A stretch of 64,000 nt of DNA from Dendrophyllia cribrosa (GCA_024195265.1 JAJLRJ010000002.1:52035043-52099042), one strand, 5' to 3'. Counted from the first letter of the stretch, positions 9,870-21,104 are shown. The notes: generated from the letters alone by a model not told the origin. Numbers and translations are program-made.

Positions 9870-12000
9870 TTTTTACAAGCCCCAGTGCCTTGCTTAAAGT
9901 GAAAGAATAATTTAATGTTACTATAATAATTACAATATTCAGCTAGCAGGGCTGTCACTAAGATTCAAGTTGTTGGGTAAATGCAATTAGTAGGCGGGGA
10001 ATCAAACAGCTGGGGAGTTCTTTTTGTTCTATTTTCCTTCTATTTTCCTATGAAAGTATGGGGTCATGCTCATAGTAGCCAGGGGAAATCTCCGGCGCCC
10101 AGCCCTTAGTGACAGCCCTGAACTAGGTATATGTATACCAGCAGTTAATCTTTTTTTATGTCTGAAAAATTTATCAATCAATTCAAGATGCTCACTTCCT
10201 ATATTAATCAAATTGTTTCTCCCAGGAAACATCACATACTCTACATGTACTGTCATGGGTTATGGACATAAAAGTCTACACCACATTGTAAACTCATTGC
10301 AAATGTGTGATCTTTCTAAGGTATGTTAATTTAAAATTGTTAATATATTAGTTTCCATGTAAATAAGAATAATTGGTTGTGGGTTTATATTACATGCATG
10401 TTTATATTATGTTTTCATCGTAAATACTGAGCATTCACATGTACATATTTTGGACCTCTTCATGCATACTGTACGACTGCTCCAGTACAGTGTTAAGAAT
10501 ATTACTATTGTTAAGTTATACTGTACTGTGCCTATTATATGGACTACACATGCTCAGAACAAAACTTGCAAGAAATTGTCTCTTTCATTGCATATCGACA
10601 GTAATTGCATTGCCAATTTCATTCAGCCAAAACGTTTTGATCCATGAGTTCTTAGGAAGATGGTTCGTAATGAAGAAAAGTAAGAAAACTGAATACAATT
10701 GTATTTAGAATACATGTATTAATGGCCCTTGGGGGGGGGGGGGGGGGGTTAACTCATGTGAGGGGGCCAGGGTAGTGTTTAAACTAGCCACAGTGTGTAT
10801 TTATGCTAATCAAATGTCCCCGGATAAATAAATGAATTAAAAAAAAAGAATGCAAAAAAATGGAGGTGACACCAACTTTTATTTAGCAAAGTTAATGTAA
10901 TGGCTACCAACCGTTCATGTGGTTAGTTTTCTTCCTCTGTGCACAGGCTGAGTTGCATGATGTAGGATGGCATTGTGAAAAACTGTATGTGCAGTGAGGA
11001 TGCACATGAACAATAAGTGCGAACATGCTTAAATTAAAAGTTTTCTATTTCAACAGACTGTTGAAGAGGCATCCCTTGGTATATTCAGTATAAGCATAAG
11101 GTGGATTTTCTACGACTGAAACAGTGAAGGGAATTTTTTACAATTAATAATGATACTGTCTGTTTGTAAAAAGCGCTGTAGTGTAATTATCTGACCTTCC
11201 CTTTAAATCATTAAAGGGTTGTTCTCAACCAGGGTACATTGGTTTCTGAGGTTCTGTTTGTGGCCATTTTTGGGTGCTGCGAAAATGGCCACCCAGTGAT
11301 TATTGCAAAAATTTAAGGTTGTATTGAGGTACATGTACATTGAAACTTTCTTTCTTTCTTAAAAAACATGAAAACAAATAGCAAATTAAAGTAATAAACA
11401 AAAAAATTGAGGAGCTGTCAAAGTGATTTAGATCACTTGATGGATAGGACATTCTTCTTAGTGAATTGGTTATATTACATGTACATGTACAGTTTGATCA
11501 TCCCCAGATCATACAGAATAGAGAGTTTAAGCATCATGACAATGTTCTTACTTTTTTCTAAAGCTTCGTCATCTTCCAAGTGAATGTACACTGGTTGATA
11601 TAGGGAAGATATGGAAAGTGACAATAGTTTAATAATAATGACCAGTAGATTTTGTCGAATCAATTACCTTTTATGTGTGTCAGAAAGTCTTTTTAATGTA
11701 TTATCATTGAAATTTAAATAAATATATATTTTTTCAAATACTGCTGTATTATAAATCAATGTATATGGTGTTATTATGCAACATACATGTAGCATTTGAC
11801 ATTGCAAATACTGTATGCACCAAAACAAGTGCAAATACAATGTATGATACATTATTATTCGACATGGCATTCTAGAGTGCAAATATGTATCAAAACGAGT
11901 GCAAATATGACACGTTATTACACTCTTCTGACCGTGCACAAGGAAAAACAGCTTCAAAAACGTAGCCTTTAGGAGAATATTTCTGTCGTATAATAAACAT
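9870..12000. other. Non-coding spacer between duplication copies
   Basis: AT-rich DNA without a supported gene. It contains an 18-nt G run (10,731-10,748) and a few A/T-rich repeats. Open frames near 10,066-10,708 and 11,475-11,957 lack domains and look random. Confidence 0.5.
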
Positions 12001-12088
12001 TTATTCAGTGAAAAGTTGTGTAATACGGCTGGGCATTTTTACTCGTCAGTAAACACTCAGCCGTATTACACAACTTTACGCTGAATAA
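12001..12088. mobile_element. Foldback MITE, 33-bp arms
   Basis: 12001-12033 (TTATTCAGTGAAAAGTTGTG...) and 12056-12088 (...CACAACTTTACGCTGAATAA) are inverted complements with three mismatches, separated by a 22-bp loop. Typical of a small foldback transposon; no target-site duplication is clear. Confidence 0.8.
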
Positions 12089-12154
12089 CCTTTATTTACT
12101 ATAGTCTATGGAATATGTTAAATTAATTATAATATATTATTTACGGTTTCACTT

Positions 12155-12155
<1 letters not shown>

Positions 12156-12185
<30 letters not shown>
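12156..12185 (+). repeat. (TAA)n microsatellite
   Basis: About ten TAA units in a row. Confidence 0.95.
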
Positions 12186-12187
<2 letters not shown>

Positions 12188-13097
12188 CCTTTTATTTAGT
12201 GTTGTGGAATGCACAGAAATGTGTTTGCCATTTTTTACTATTTTCTTCGATTCTTTTTCATCTTCTATTTTTGTATCGAGTGTTCGGTACGAGGGTTTTA
12301 AAATCCGGTGTTCGACTTTATAGCTCATATGATGGCGCTTGTAGTTTGGACCGTCAGATATGAAAACCAAACATGAGTACTTTGGAGTCCCGTGAATCGT
12401 ATAACAATTTTAATAGTAGTATTCTATCTGAAATTAATACAATATGATACATTATTACAAATAAACGCATTATTCGAACTAAACAGCGAAAGAAAAACAA
12501 CACGGTGCAAAACCTTGGCTTTAAAAACATGAACAGATATATAACTGAGTTAAACCACGCGGTCAACAATAGTGGGAGTCACGTTTGTTCAAAATCAATT
12601 AAAACTACAATACTTTACGCAAATCACGATAACTAACTTCGTGACGGGATTCCAGAATAATCCTTAGGTTTCAAAAGTGAAGAGCTAAATTCTAATACTG
12701 AAAAGCGACAATCCTAAACTAACGGTTTTTCCTAACAAATCAAAGACAAAAGCTCATTCAAAACACTGACATTATGTAATCGAACGTCATTTCCTTTGCG
12801 ATAATAAAAAGCAATAACATATCTGATATTTATTTTAAGTTTGAAACTGTCACGCAAAAGTTCTCTAAGACACGGAAACACTTGAGAGCAGTTTCCTGAC
12901 TATCTTTGAGGATCTTTGTTGAGCGTTTGAATTTGAACTGAATTTGAATTTAAAATTGAAGTTTTCCAGCTTATGTCGCTAAAAACTGATTATGGTTGAT
13001 TTCCTTTCGAAACGTCACTTCATATCGTCCTCTTGGTGTTCTAAAATCATTTCGTGTTTGACATCACATACAAAGCATAAAACAATGGTTACCTCTA

Positions 13098-13254
13098 AAA
13101 GGCCCAGTATCACCCAAAATGCATTGCGCGCCCAATGCCTAGACCATTGAATTTAACGCAGTCGAAAATTCCCGAAAGAGCCAATCACGAGCGAACTCGT
13201 CATTTGAAAACAAAAACAAACGACCGTAAAGCCGAATGGGTGATACTGGGCCTT
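13098..13254. mobile_element. 157-bp MITE, TA target site (mariner-type)
   Basis: Ends AAAGGCCCAGTATCACCC and GGGTGATACTGGGCCTT form an 18-bp terminal inverted repeat. TA flanks each side. Copy A at about 3,482-3,497 lacks the insert (CTAACTCTTAACC), so it jumped after the duplication or was private to copy B. TA duplication and size fit a Tc1/mariner-type MITE. Confidence 0.85.
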
Positions 13255-13861
13255 TAACCTTTGAAACTCTTATCTCAAAAAACAATTTAAAATAGAATTT
13301 TCTAGAGCAGTGTCAAAAAGTGCCGGAGAACAAAAGAGAAGTTATAAATCGGGCAAGCTGGCAGATTACCAAGCAGCCCGAATAATAATTGAAGAGTAAA
13401 ACAAATTTAAAGTGCCACTACGACGAAACTTTTTGTGTTTCTTTTCTGCTTTTTTTAACGCAAATGTATCCAATAGGTTTAGACAAATGCGAACTGCTAT
13501 AAATTAGATTGATATATTCTTACACAGCCCAGAAATAGCTGGCCGAAAACCCACGAAAATCAAGTAAAATCCGTCCGCCATTACTCCGTTCATAAATCCG
13601 AGCCCACGTTCATACTGGTTTGCGATCTGGTACACGTGTTGAGTCATTGACGTCACAAAATCTTTAGGTCAACTCGATCCAACTCTCAGGGTTCGGTCCC
13701 GGTCATTTTTGAATTGAGTAATGGCGGCAAGCCGAATTCGAAATGTAAAGTTAAAATAATGGCACTTCCCGTACGAGGTTTGACTTGAAACTTCGCAAGG
13801 TACGTAACGAGTATTTATATTTTCAAAATACGAAGGCAAAGCAATGTTAGTCTTGCAGTGA

Positions 13862-14101
13862 TGTTGACGTCTTGAAGCGTGTTTGCGAAGATACTTTGAG
13901 AGGAATCGCCTTAAAACCAAGAACAAGAAGATGCTGGCCCTGCTTGGAGAGCAAGATGCTTTCGCAGTTTTGCCAACGGGTTTTGGCAAAAGCTTGATAT
14001 ATCAGAGCTTAACTTTAGCGAAAAGCGCAGTCGTTCAAAATTATTATACGGCTTGTTTAATTGTTGCCGCATTTCTTACTTTGGTTGCACATTTTCTGTA
14101 G
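13862..14101 (+). pseudogene. RecQ-type helicase N-terminal fragment (copy B)
   Basis: The frame reads RRYFERNRLKTKNKKMLALL and then FAVLPTGFGKSLIYQ, the Q-motif region and Walker A of a RecQ-family helicase; Lys of GKS would bind ATP. Similarity then fades into SLTLAKSAVVQ and a stop at 14,101; motif II (DEAH) and the rest are absent. It ends 180 bp from the stop of the membrane-protein gene on the opposite strand. Dead fragment, same origin as in copy A, with about 50 more codons kept. Confidence 0.7.
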
Positions 14102-14281
14102 ACATGGCATCAAAGCAAATCACTGCCAAGAACAGAAAACCATGATGTTACAAAATCAAGAAGAGAGGAGGTCGTTGTTCGCCCTTGCTTAATTACACGT
14201 CATTTTTATATGGATTCCCCTCGGGTGCGACTTCCAGGATAAAACTGATGCTCCTGGCAAGTCAAAGGAGATTTACCACTC

Positions 14282-15925
14282 TTATGTAAAAGGTATTTTA
14301 CAAGTTTGATTTAGGTTCACCCGGTTGACAAAACGCTCATTTTCATTGACAACTTCTAAAATATGTATGCTAGTCCATAACGCTATGAGCACTGTATTAA
14401 AAATCGCTACAAGGATGTGCCTTTTCCACTGTCTCATCCAAACGGCCATGACAGGCATATTTTGATAACGAGTTTCTATTGCCAGAGATAAGCTGTTAAA
14501 AAACCACTCAATTATCAGCGGAACGGAAGTATTGATGGCGAAAGACTGCAGCAAATTTACGTAAGAGTTGTTTTCAGTATAAATAAATTGGTACAAGTAT
14601 AAAACCCCGTTAACAGACACAATTGCCGCTGATTCATATTGCATGCTCATGATGGCGACGTCAGCCATTAGTCTCTCGCGGCGAGGAGTGCGAAAACTGC
14701 CCCAAGGAGCTGAGGTTCCAAATTTCCAAAGCCGATTCAAAAGATGATCGATCACAGCCATGCTGCTTCGTTCTATGACTTCAGCAATGCCGTGGATTAT
14801 TCCAAGAGTAGCGATGGACTGTAGACTGCCAAGGTCTGCTTGTAGAACTCGAAACATAACCGCAGTCCCGCAGTACAGTGGCGTTAACAGGACATAGGAA
14901 TATCCCGGATAAGTAATGTTATATAACCGTTGAACGCAAATTCGCGAGATCGGCTTGATCAAGGCCGCGATTAGAGGAGCGAAAACTGCGATCAACAGCT
15001 TGCCTTCTCTGTCTTGTTTTTCGTATGCAGGGTAGATGCAATTAGCGATTATAATACCGAGCAGAGAAGTTAAGCATTCTGGTAGGGTCATTTGTAGAAA
15101 AAAGGACATCTTTCGTTTGCTTGACCACGCCTGACAGAAGAGGTTCGTTAAAACATAGGCTTGCACTCCAATACTGATGAAAAAGACAACATTTAGTACG
15201 ATATTTAGCGAAGAGGACAGTTTTGAATAATTCGACAATCCCAGGGCCTGAAGGATTACACGATATGCGACAGCAAATGAATAAGAAACACAGCAACACA
15301 ATAACAGTTTCCGTTTCACCCCTTTTAACTGGTACTGGCGAAAAATAAATATAAGGTTTAAAAAGAACCAAATGTGAAGCAGAGCATAAACTATCGAACA
15401 TGAAATTGTCCTCATCCATTGCACGCGTATTGGAATTGACTTTTTTGGGTAAAATTGGCACAAGTTGATTGTTTTAAAATTGAGATATGAGACCAGAGTG
15501 TAGACCGCACCTAAGATGGTGGCGGTTAAGAGCGATATTGATGCTCCAATGTACATTGATTTCCAAATTGTACGAGAAACTGATGGTCGAAGCCGCTTCC
15601 AAGCTGTTGCTGCATCTTTAAGCTGCTGTTGTGTCACCGTTTTTTCGTTCTCCTCTTCTGTCGAGCATGCATCTATTACCTTTATATCAAGGCTGCTCGT
15701 CGCTAGATAGTTCAGGCTTGTGCGAACTTCTCTATCACTGTATTCCTGGTAAATAAATTCATCAACAGGATGATAATACCATTCTCGGCCTGTGCTTTCT
15801 AGAGGATTGTAACCAAAAGACTCCGCCGTGTATTCGGGTTCCTCCGGGTTATAGTGGTCTGCTACGCTTCGTGTAAAACTAAACAAAACATTCCCAAACA
15901 CCTCTAACAGAGTACTGCTACTCAT
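14282..15925 (-). CDS. Multi-pass membrane protein of unknown family, copy B (547 aa)
   Basis: Same 547-residue intronless frame as copy A, same start and stop, no gap. About 45 residues differ by eye, spread over the N-terminal 170 residues and the first half of the membrane region; residues 320-390 and 406-450 are almost unchanged. The predicted membrane segments, the basic loop TPRRERLM and the polar C-terminus are all kept. Replacements in copy B include Cys for Pro at about 210 and Phe-Gly for Ile-Arg at about 402-403. The promoter keeps the IRF-like element but the TATA box is TATGAAA. An intact frame at this divergence argues for function, but the role is unknown. Confidence 0.9.
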   Translation of the reverse strand: MSSSTLLEVFGNVLFSFTRSVADHYNPEEPEYTAESFGYNPLESTGREWYYHPVDEFIYQEYSDREVRTSLNYLATSSLDIKVIDACSTEEENEKTVTQQQLKDAATAWKRLRPSVSRTIWKSMYIGASISLLTATILGAVYTLVSYLNFKTINLCQFYPKKSIPIRVQWMRTISCSIVYALLHIWFFLNLIFIFRQYQLKGVKRKLLLCCCVSYSFAVAYRVILQALGLSNYSKLSSSLNIVLNVVFFISIGVQAYVLTNLFCQAWSSKRKMSFFLQMTLPECLTSLLGIIIANCIYPAYEKQDREGKLLIAVFAPLIAALIKPISRICVQRLYNITYPGYSYVLLTPLYCGTAVMFRVLQADLGSLQSIATLGIIHGIAEVIERSSMAVIDHLLNRLWKFGTSAPWGSFRTPRRERLMADVAIMSMQYESAAIVSVNGVLYLYQFIYTENNSYVNLLQSFAINTSVPLIIEWFFNSLSLAIETRYQNMPVMAVWMRQWKRHILVAIFNTVLIALWTSIHILEVVNENERFVNRVNLNQTCKIPFT

Positions 15926-16044
15926 TGTGTTTGGCGAAGCAGTTAGAATTAATGGTTAAAGTCAAGAGCGGACTGCCTTTTGAAACAGTTGCCTGCTAGT
16001 TCTGTTCTTTTTAAGAATTCATTTTGAACAGCTCACCCGCATAC

Positions 16045-16083
16045 TTTCATACTCGCGCTGAAAAGAACTACAATTTCACTTTC
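16045..16083 (-). promoter_or_regulatory. TATA-like box and ISRE/IRF-like element of copy B
   Basis: Minus strand: GAAAGTGAAA at 16083-16074, then TATGAAA at 16051-16045, the same 22-bp gap as copy A. The TATA box carries an A-to-G change. Upstream GAAAC repeats (16,100-16,125) are also shared with copy A. Confidence 0.55.
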
Positions 16084-16196
16084 AGTGAAACCAATATATT
16101 ATGAAACTAGGAAACTAAAACTAAATTAAAATATCATGCTGATTGCTGATTCTGACAAATTTATGTAGTTACAAGTTATGTAACGCCCTATTCCTA

Positions 16197-16447
16197 GAAT
16201 TTAATAAGATATAATTCCATCTTTGTATATAATTTTTAATCACTTGTACATATTCTCGTCAATACTGTATATAACTTTTTAAACACTTGTATATTTATAT
16301 TTTTAAGTTTCAATACATTTATTGTAATATGTATTTCGTGGTAGTTCTTATTGTTTTATTAATTAATTATTTTCTATCTTTTGTATTATCTTTGAAAAGC
16401 CCCTCTGGGAAAGATAATAAATAATGTATGTATGTATGTATGTATTT
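16197..16447 (+). mobile_element. LINE 3' end with (TATG)n tail, private to copy B
   Basis: An insert of about 250 bp relative to copy A (site near 6,105). It ends GAAAAGCCCCTCTGGGA, then AATAAATA and about six TATG units (16,424-16,447). The GAAAAGCCCC..TGGG block followed by a short tandem tail is typical of L2/CR1-like LINE 3' ends. 5'-truncated, so non-autonomous. Confidence 0.7.
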
Positions 16448-16689
16448 TTTGAAACTATTGAAAAAGCGATGATTTTTCTTGGGTTTTTTGTTTCCATCTT
16501 TGTCTTTTAGTTTCACTGATAATTAACAGCGGTTGCGATCTCCTATTTAGGAGATGAAAATCTTTTTTTTTTTAATTCGTAATAAGTGCTTTCGAAACAA
16601 CATATGCAAAACAGAAGAGTCATCCGCGTTTTTAACAATTTTAACATATGATAATGTCCTAATTGTCCAAAGTTTGGAATCCACCCACA

Positions 16690-16953
16690 CTAAACTACTG
16701 CCAGCAGGCGATTTTCGAGTGCCCAAGTCAAGGCAAGCGGGTTTGGAGAACTTTTCATGACCATCGCAGTACTGGTTTTCAATTGCCTAAAGTCTTCAGA
16801 GTTTTCTCTTAAGTTTCTCACGAACTGTCTGAGTTCGTTTAAGGGACAGTGTCCATCCGGAATAACGAAATTTTGCTCACTTGACTTCCATGTTATGTCG
16901 CCAAATGCCACCCAATATACAACTAAATTGGATAAAAATATTCTATAGAGCAA
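16690..16953 (-). pseudogene. Conserved exon-like frame upstream of copy B, unknown
   Basis: An 87-residue minus-strand frame sharing ELRQFVRNLRENSEDFRQLK and NPLALTWALENRLLAV with the copy A frame. Between the copies the protein pattern holds except where copy A has a 300-bp insertion. Family unknown; probably an old exon carried with the duplication. Confidence 0.35.
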
Positions 16954-17740
16954 AACAGAAGCAGTAGTTTGGAGAACAAGTGCAGGATTACAAGGATGGA
17001 AGTGGATTACAGTTCATCAAATTTGAGTTTCGTGACAGGCGGTCAAGAAATCAAAGTTTCCATTCTGGTGGAATTTTAAGATTGTTTAGTTGTTGTGTTG
17101 TCTCTTTAGTTCACATTTCTCTGCGTTCATCACTTTCGGCGATTTTTCTTTCTATTTTTCTTCTTATTTTTCTTCTTATTTCAAGATGATAAAGTAAGCT
17201 AAGCACTGTCTCTTAAACTAGCCGGAACAGCAGGCGCAAGAGTAATATTGTATGTAAAGTCGGGAACGCGCGAGCACGTCCCCTATATCGATCGCGCCTA
17301 ATAATAGTTTGTATATACCAAACAACGGTAAATCTCCGCAAGTAACCACTCCCAGAAAGTACCGTCAAAACTTTATGGCTGTTAATATATCCCGAAAGTA
17401 GCGAACTCCCTGAAAGTAGCGACGATCCGAAAGTAGCCTTATCTTTATTTAAAAAAAAACAGCTTTAAATCATAGCGATTATAACATGGATGTCTACCAA
17501 TAAGTACTGCTGAAGAGCTCAGTTTTATTTTGTGAATGGTCCTATTGTAGAATTTCATCGATAGACGAATATCAAAGAATAACGCTGTGAGGAATTGTAG
17601 TTTACTTATCCCTAGCCCTGTTTTTAGTTTTTATTATCTTGTAGGTCATTTCCGCCTCTCCTTCCTTTTATATATGTATTGCGACATTCTCCTTTATATA
17701 ATGTTGCAGTTTCATTTTGTAATTTAGTAATATCTTAAAC

Positions 17741-17770
17741 CTGAAGAAGGCTGGTCTGACCAGCCAAAAT
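17741..17770 (+). other. Hammerhead-core-like hairpin, copy B
   Basis: Identical to the hairpin at 9,094-9,123, within the shared Penelope-like tail of the duplication. Confidence 0.35.
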
Positions 17771-17969
17771 ATTGTAGTTTCAAATATATTTAGTCGTTGT
17801 ATCAGTTTTGTAGTAGTCCTTGGACTTCTCGTTTATATGGATTCAGTTTAGCTGATTAGGTCTCCTCCTCTGATGAGATCCAACGTACAACCAGCAGGAT
17901 CTTCGTCCACGGTTTTTGTATTTCAACAAGTTATTTGCAGCCCGATAATATAACGGCTTTGAAAATAGA

Positions 17970-18709
17970 CACTGACCTCGTTTGTTTGCAGATGACACCC
18001 AGATATACTTGGCTGTGGAGTCGATAGGTGATGCAAACCTTTTGCAGAACGATTTACGGGAACTTGAAAATTGGGAAAGTAGATGGCTTATGGAATTCAA
18101 TACGGACAAATGTCAAGTCAAGTCAAGTAGGAGTAACAATAACATCGGATCTACGTTGGAATCAACACATATCCAACATCGTCACTAAAGCCGGGTAATC
18201 AGACACTAGGTTTCCTAAGAAGAAACCTTAGGATAAACTCTCCAGATCTGAAGTCTATTGCCTACAAGAGTTTGGTCCGGCCCACTGTGGAATACGCTTC
18301 AACGGTTTGGGATCCATACACCAAACAAAACAGGGATAGAGTAGAAATGGTACAACACAGAGCTGCACGCTATGTATTACATCACTATGAAAGATCTGCT
18401 AGTGTCAAAGAAATGTTGAAAGAACTTGATTGGGAAACTTTAGAACTGCGTAGGGGGAAAGCAAGGCTAACAATGCTATATAAAATGCACCATAACCTAG
18501 TTGAGATAGACCAACAGAAGTATCTGGAGCCTGCTGGTCGCTCTAGCAGGCACATGCATAAATTTTCGTATAAAGTCCCAGCGTCTGAAACAAATTACCA
18601 TTTGTTTTCTTTTTACCCTAATACAATCAGGGACTGGAATAGCCTACCCCTGAATGTTGTTGAGGCACAAACTGTAAATTCTTTCAGAGCTAAGGTAGTC
18701 ATGTTCTGA
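17970..18709 (+). pseudogene. LINE (L2/CR1-like) reverse transcriptase remnant
   Basis: Begins at the RT catalytic box FADDTQIYLAV, continues ENWESRWLMEFNTDKCQV, loses some codons near 18,120-18,180, then from 18,272 runs on in one frame: PTVEYASTVWDPYTKQNRD, AARYVLHHYERSASV, and FSFYPNTIRDWNSLPLNVV to the stop. These are the standard C-terminal RT blocks of jockey/CR1/L2-type LINEs. The endonuclease and most of the RT are absent. A short A/T-rich tail with AATAAAA repeats (18,800-18,820) may be the 3' end. Confidence 0.85.
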
Positions 18710-19027
18710 TTATTTGCATTTTATTGCTATTTAATATTATTAGTAGGGCCGCTGACCACTTGCTAAGAATCATCTCATCGATGGAGAGCAAGTATTTGGA
18801 AAATAAAAAATAAAAAATATTAACTTTATTCTCCATTTGCCGACTTTTTGGAAAAGAGAAGCACGCACACATGGACGATGATAACTATAACCATTTTCCT
18901 GTTCGATGTCTACTCTTAACAAATTTTCCACATCAAAACTCGATTCAAGTCGCTTCATGCCTCGTAACCTGCAACGAATTCACTTGAAACGATGTTTTGA
19001 AAATTTTATATTCCAGATTGACATTGA

Positions 19028-19557
19028 TGGCAGTCTTTTGCCATCAATACTTTAATATTTCCGTTCCATTAAGTGTTTTTTTAACAAACAAGAAATCAGA
19101 GAATTAACTCTGTGTGTAAATTATAGTGCTAAAGTCAACCCATATATTTCCCTGTACTGAGCGTTAGCCCTAGTAAGGAAATGAGGGACCACACGAGGGA
19201 AAGAAAAAAATCTTTGACCTCGGTGGGATTCGAACCCACGACCTCCGGATTAGATCTTCTGTCGCTCTACCGCTTGAGCCACGAGGCCGTACGGGAGCAG
19301 ATCGTGGGTAATAAAGTGGTAATTCGTGGCAATGAGAATGTGAAGGGTAACAGCCTATCGCTGGCAATAGAAACTCGAGTTATCAAAATATGCCTGTCAT
19401 GGCCGTTTAGATTAGACCGTGGAGAAGGCACATCCTTGTAGCGACTTCTAATACAGTGCTCATAGCGTTATACATCAGCACAAATATTTTAGTTGTGAGA
19501 CTAAGAGTCCTGTCAACCAGGTGAACTTAAATCAAACTTTTAAAATACGTTTCACAT
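19028..19557 (+). pseudogene. Broken fourth copy of the 547-aa membrane-protein gene
   Basis: GCAGTCTTTTGCCATCAATA near 19,030 and AACAGCCTATC..GGCAATAG from about 19,346 match adjacent codons of the intact gene in copy C (about 22,650-22,700). Homology continues to the stop region at 19,557 (AATCAAACTTTTAAAATACG) and into the 3' flank. A 2-nt insertion near 19,376 and substitutions break the frame, and a SINE of about 250 bp splits it. Its 3' flank (ACAAACGGTTTTCGACTAG) resembles that of copy C, so it is nearest to that copy. Only the C-terminal quarter of the gene remains. Confidence 0.85.
19092..19344 (-). mobile_element. tRNA-headed SINE inserted in pseudogene
   Basis: On the minus strand 19288-19216 reads as a 73-nt tRNA-like unit: acceptor GGCCTCG/CGAGGTC pairs, a D-arm GCTC/GAGC, a box A-like TGGCTCAAGCGG and a perfect box B GGTTCGAATCC with T-stem GTGGG/CCCAC. 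The anticodon arm does not pair, so it is not a working tRNA. About 55 bp precede it and about 120 bp follow. The boundaries come from where pseudogene homology stops and resumes. This family is common in coral genomes and is often mistranslated as a protein. Confidence 0.75.
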
Positions 19558-19904
19558 AAAAGCAGTACAAACGGTTTTCGACTAGGGTCATATATAGAAC
19601 TAAAAACTGCAAAAGACCGCAAACGATAATGCTGTAAACGATACGTAGGATCTACGAAAAACCTAATCAGCCAAAAAAAATGAACAAACATAACCGACAA
19701 ACTGCAAGGGTGATATGTCTACGTATAAAAGTAGATTTTGCGAGACACCAATACGACAGAAACCGATAAAGCAGGGTAGCAACCGCGGACAGCTGTTTCG
19801 CCCTGTTGGGGCTCGTCAGCTTGTAGCAAACTAAGAACGACTACAATAATGCAGTCGTAAATAGATTGCACAAGTACCCTGGAACTTGATATCAATAAAG
19901 TCAA

Positions 19905-20095
19905 TAGCCTGTGAACAAACCTTCTGGTTGGGGATAGGGCGAAAAGAAAGGCCGGGAGCGAACCGAGCCGAGGGTGAACTGGGAACTCCCCTCCCCCAGT
20001 ATTCCCTCGGCTAGCTTGCTCGCTCGCGATCTTTCTTTTCTTTTCACAGCCTCGGTTTCGCCCTATCCCCAACCAGAAGACCCGTTCACAGGTTA
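19905..20095. mobile_element. 191-bp foldback element, TAGCCTGTG ends
   Basis: Arms TAGCCTGTGAACAAACCTTC / ...AGACCCGTTCACAGGTTA and GGTTGGGGATAGGGCGAAA / TTTCGCCCTATCCCCAACC are inverted complements. Ends match those of the 9,307 and 51,354 elements (TAGCCTGYG), so it probably belongs to the same group. No clear 9-bp duplication remains at its flanks. Confidence 0.75.
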
Positions 20096-20239
20096 TTTAT
20101 TATACAATGGGCTTTTTGACACTTCGGTTATATTGTTAAAAACGCTTAAATATTAGTGTTTTCGAGAAGGAAATCGGTTTAGTCACCGCAGTTTTGCGGT
20201 GCAACCCCTCGCTTGTCCACTAATAACTAAGCAGCTTAA

Positions 20240-20640
20240 TTTATACAGGGTGGCCCATTCAGCGACAAGGCTCGCATCAAGAGAGGCCCTACTAAATTGC
20301 TATAAAATACATAATTAGATATGACGAAAATACGAGAGTCTGTCGAGTGTGATCGACCGGGTTAGTGTAAAGAACTGTTGTTGTTGACATTGACTGGCCT
20401 TTCGACAACCTGAGCGGAAGTCATCTTCAAAGTCATGTGAATTGTGAATAGTCAGTTGATGTTATATACGTCTGGTAATAACTGTCATTGGTCAGTTTAG
20501 CCATGATGTTATTGGCTGTAAAGACTCAAGTCAGTGATTGGTGCGTTTCGATCCGCGTGTATTGTTAGTGTAATTTCTGTAGTCGTATTGTTAGTCAAAT
20601 TTGTCGGTGAGTCTTGTTCAAACCATTTACAATAATACGA
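20240..20640 (-). repeat. Penelope/LINE-like 3' tail with hairpin
   Basis: The minus strand carries TGAAGATGAC, loop, GTTGTCGAAA (20,429-20,400), the same plan as the other hammerhead-like hairpins, in a block rich in ATTGGT and ACTAAC motifs that looks like a retroelement tail. No coding sequence. Confidence 0.4.
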
Positions 20641-20828
20641 GAGATGCTAGATGCTGGCAATAGTTTGCGTGTGAAGTCCAAATATGATGTTTCCATTGTT
20701 TAAAACGCGGATGAATCCTCTATTTTGCATAAAATTACGTTACTTCAAAAGTTCTTGTTACAATGAAATTGAAAGAAAAATTCCTTCTCAAACAGAAGAG
20801 CAGTGAAAGTAATAGAAAAATATTGGGT

Positions 20829-20945
20829 GTTTCTTGGTGTTGCGGAAACTATTGTTGGTTAGCTTTTGTGTTGTGGTGTGGGTATTGTTTACTTTCTTTT
20901 GAATCTTTTGTTTTACGTCATTTGGTGATCGCAACACCAAGAAAC
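20829..20945. mobile_element. 117-bp foldback MITE upstream of copy C
   Basis: GTTTCTTGGTGTTGCG (20829-20844) and CGCAACACCAAGAAAC (20930-20945) are perfect 16-bp inverted arms, with a T/G-rich loop. Located 325 bp before the copy C start codon. Confidence 0.7.
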
Positions 20946-21104
20946 TGCCAAAATATTTTAAGAAAATTACAGTGTAAAGTTCAAGATCAAGGCCTTACAT
21001 AGTTTGTAACTAAATACATTACTACGTGATGTGAAGTCGGAACCGAATTAAAATCGGGATCATTTCAGTTTCTATATTTTTTCCAGAGGGAAGTGCAAAG
21101 AAAA

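Larger units (their letters stand above)
12531..18820 (+). repeat. Segmental duplication, copy B
   Basis: Counterpart of copy A in the same orientation. Private insertions are the MITE at 13,098-13,254, the LINE tail at 16,197-16,447 and the GCGCAAGAGTAATATT-type repeat at 17,228-17,305, which recurs at 24,975-25,066. Its LINE remnant runs further than in copy A, so copy A lost that end or the duplication breakpoint lies there. Confidence 0.85.

Noticed and set aside
15042..15461. 139-codon minus-strand frame within copy B gene
   Set aside because: Shadow frame of the 547-residue gene; not open in copies A and C.
19216..19288. Functional tRNA gene
   Set aside because: Acceptor, D and T arms pair, but the anticodon stem does not, and the unit lies inside a SINE with sequence on both sides.
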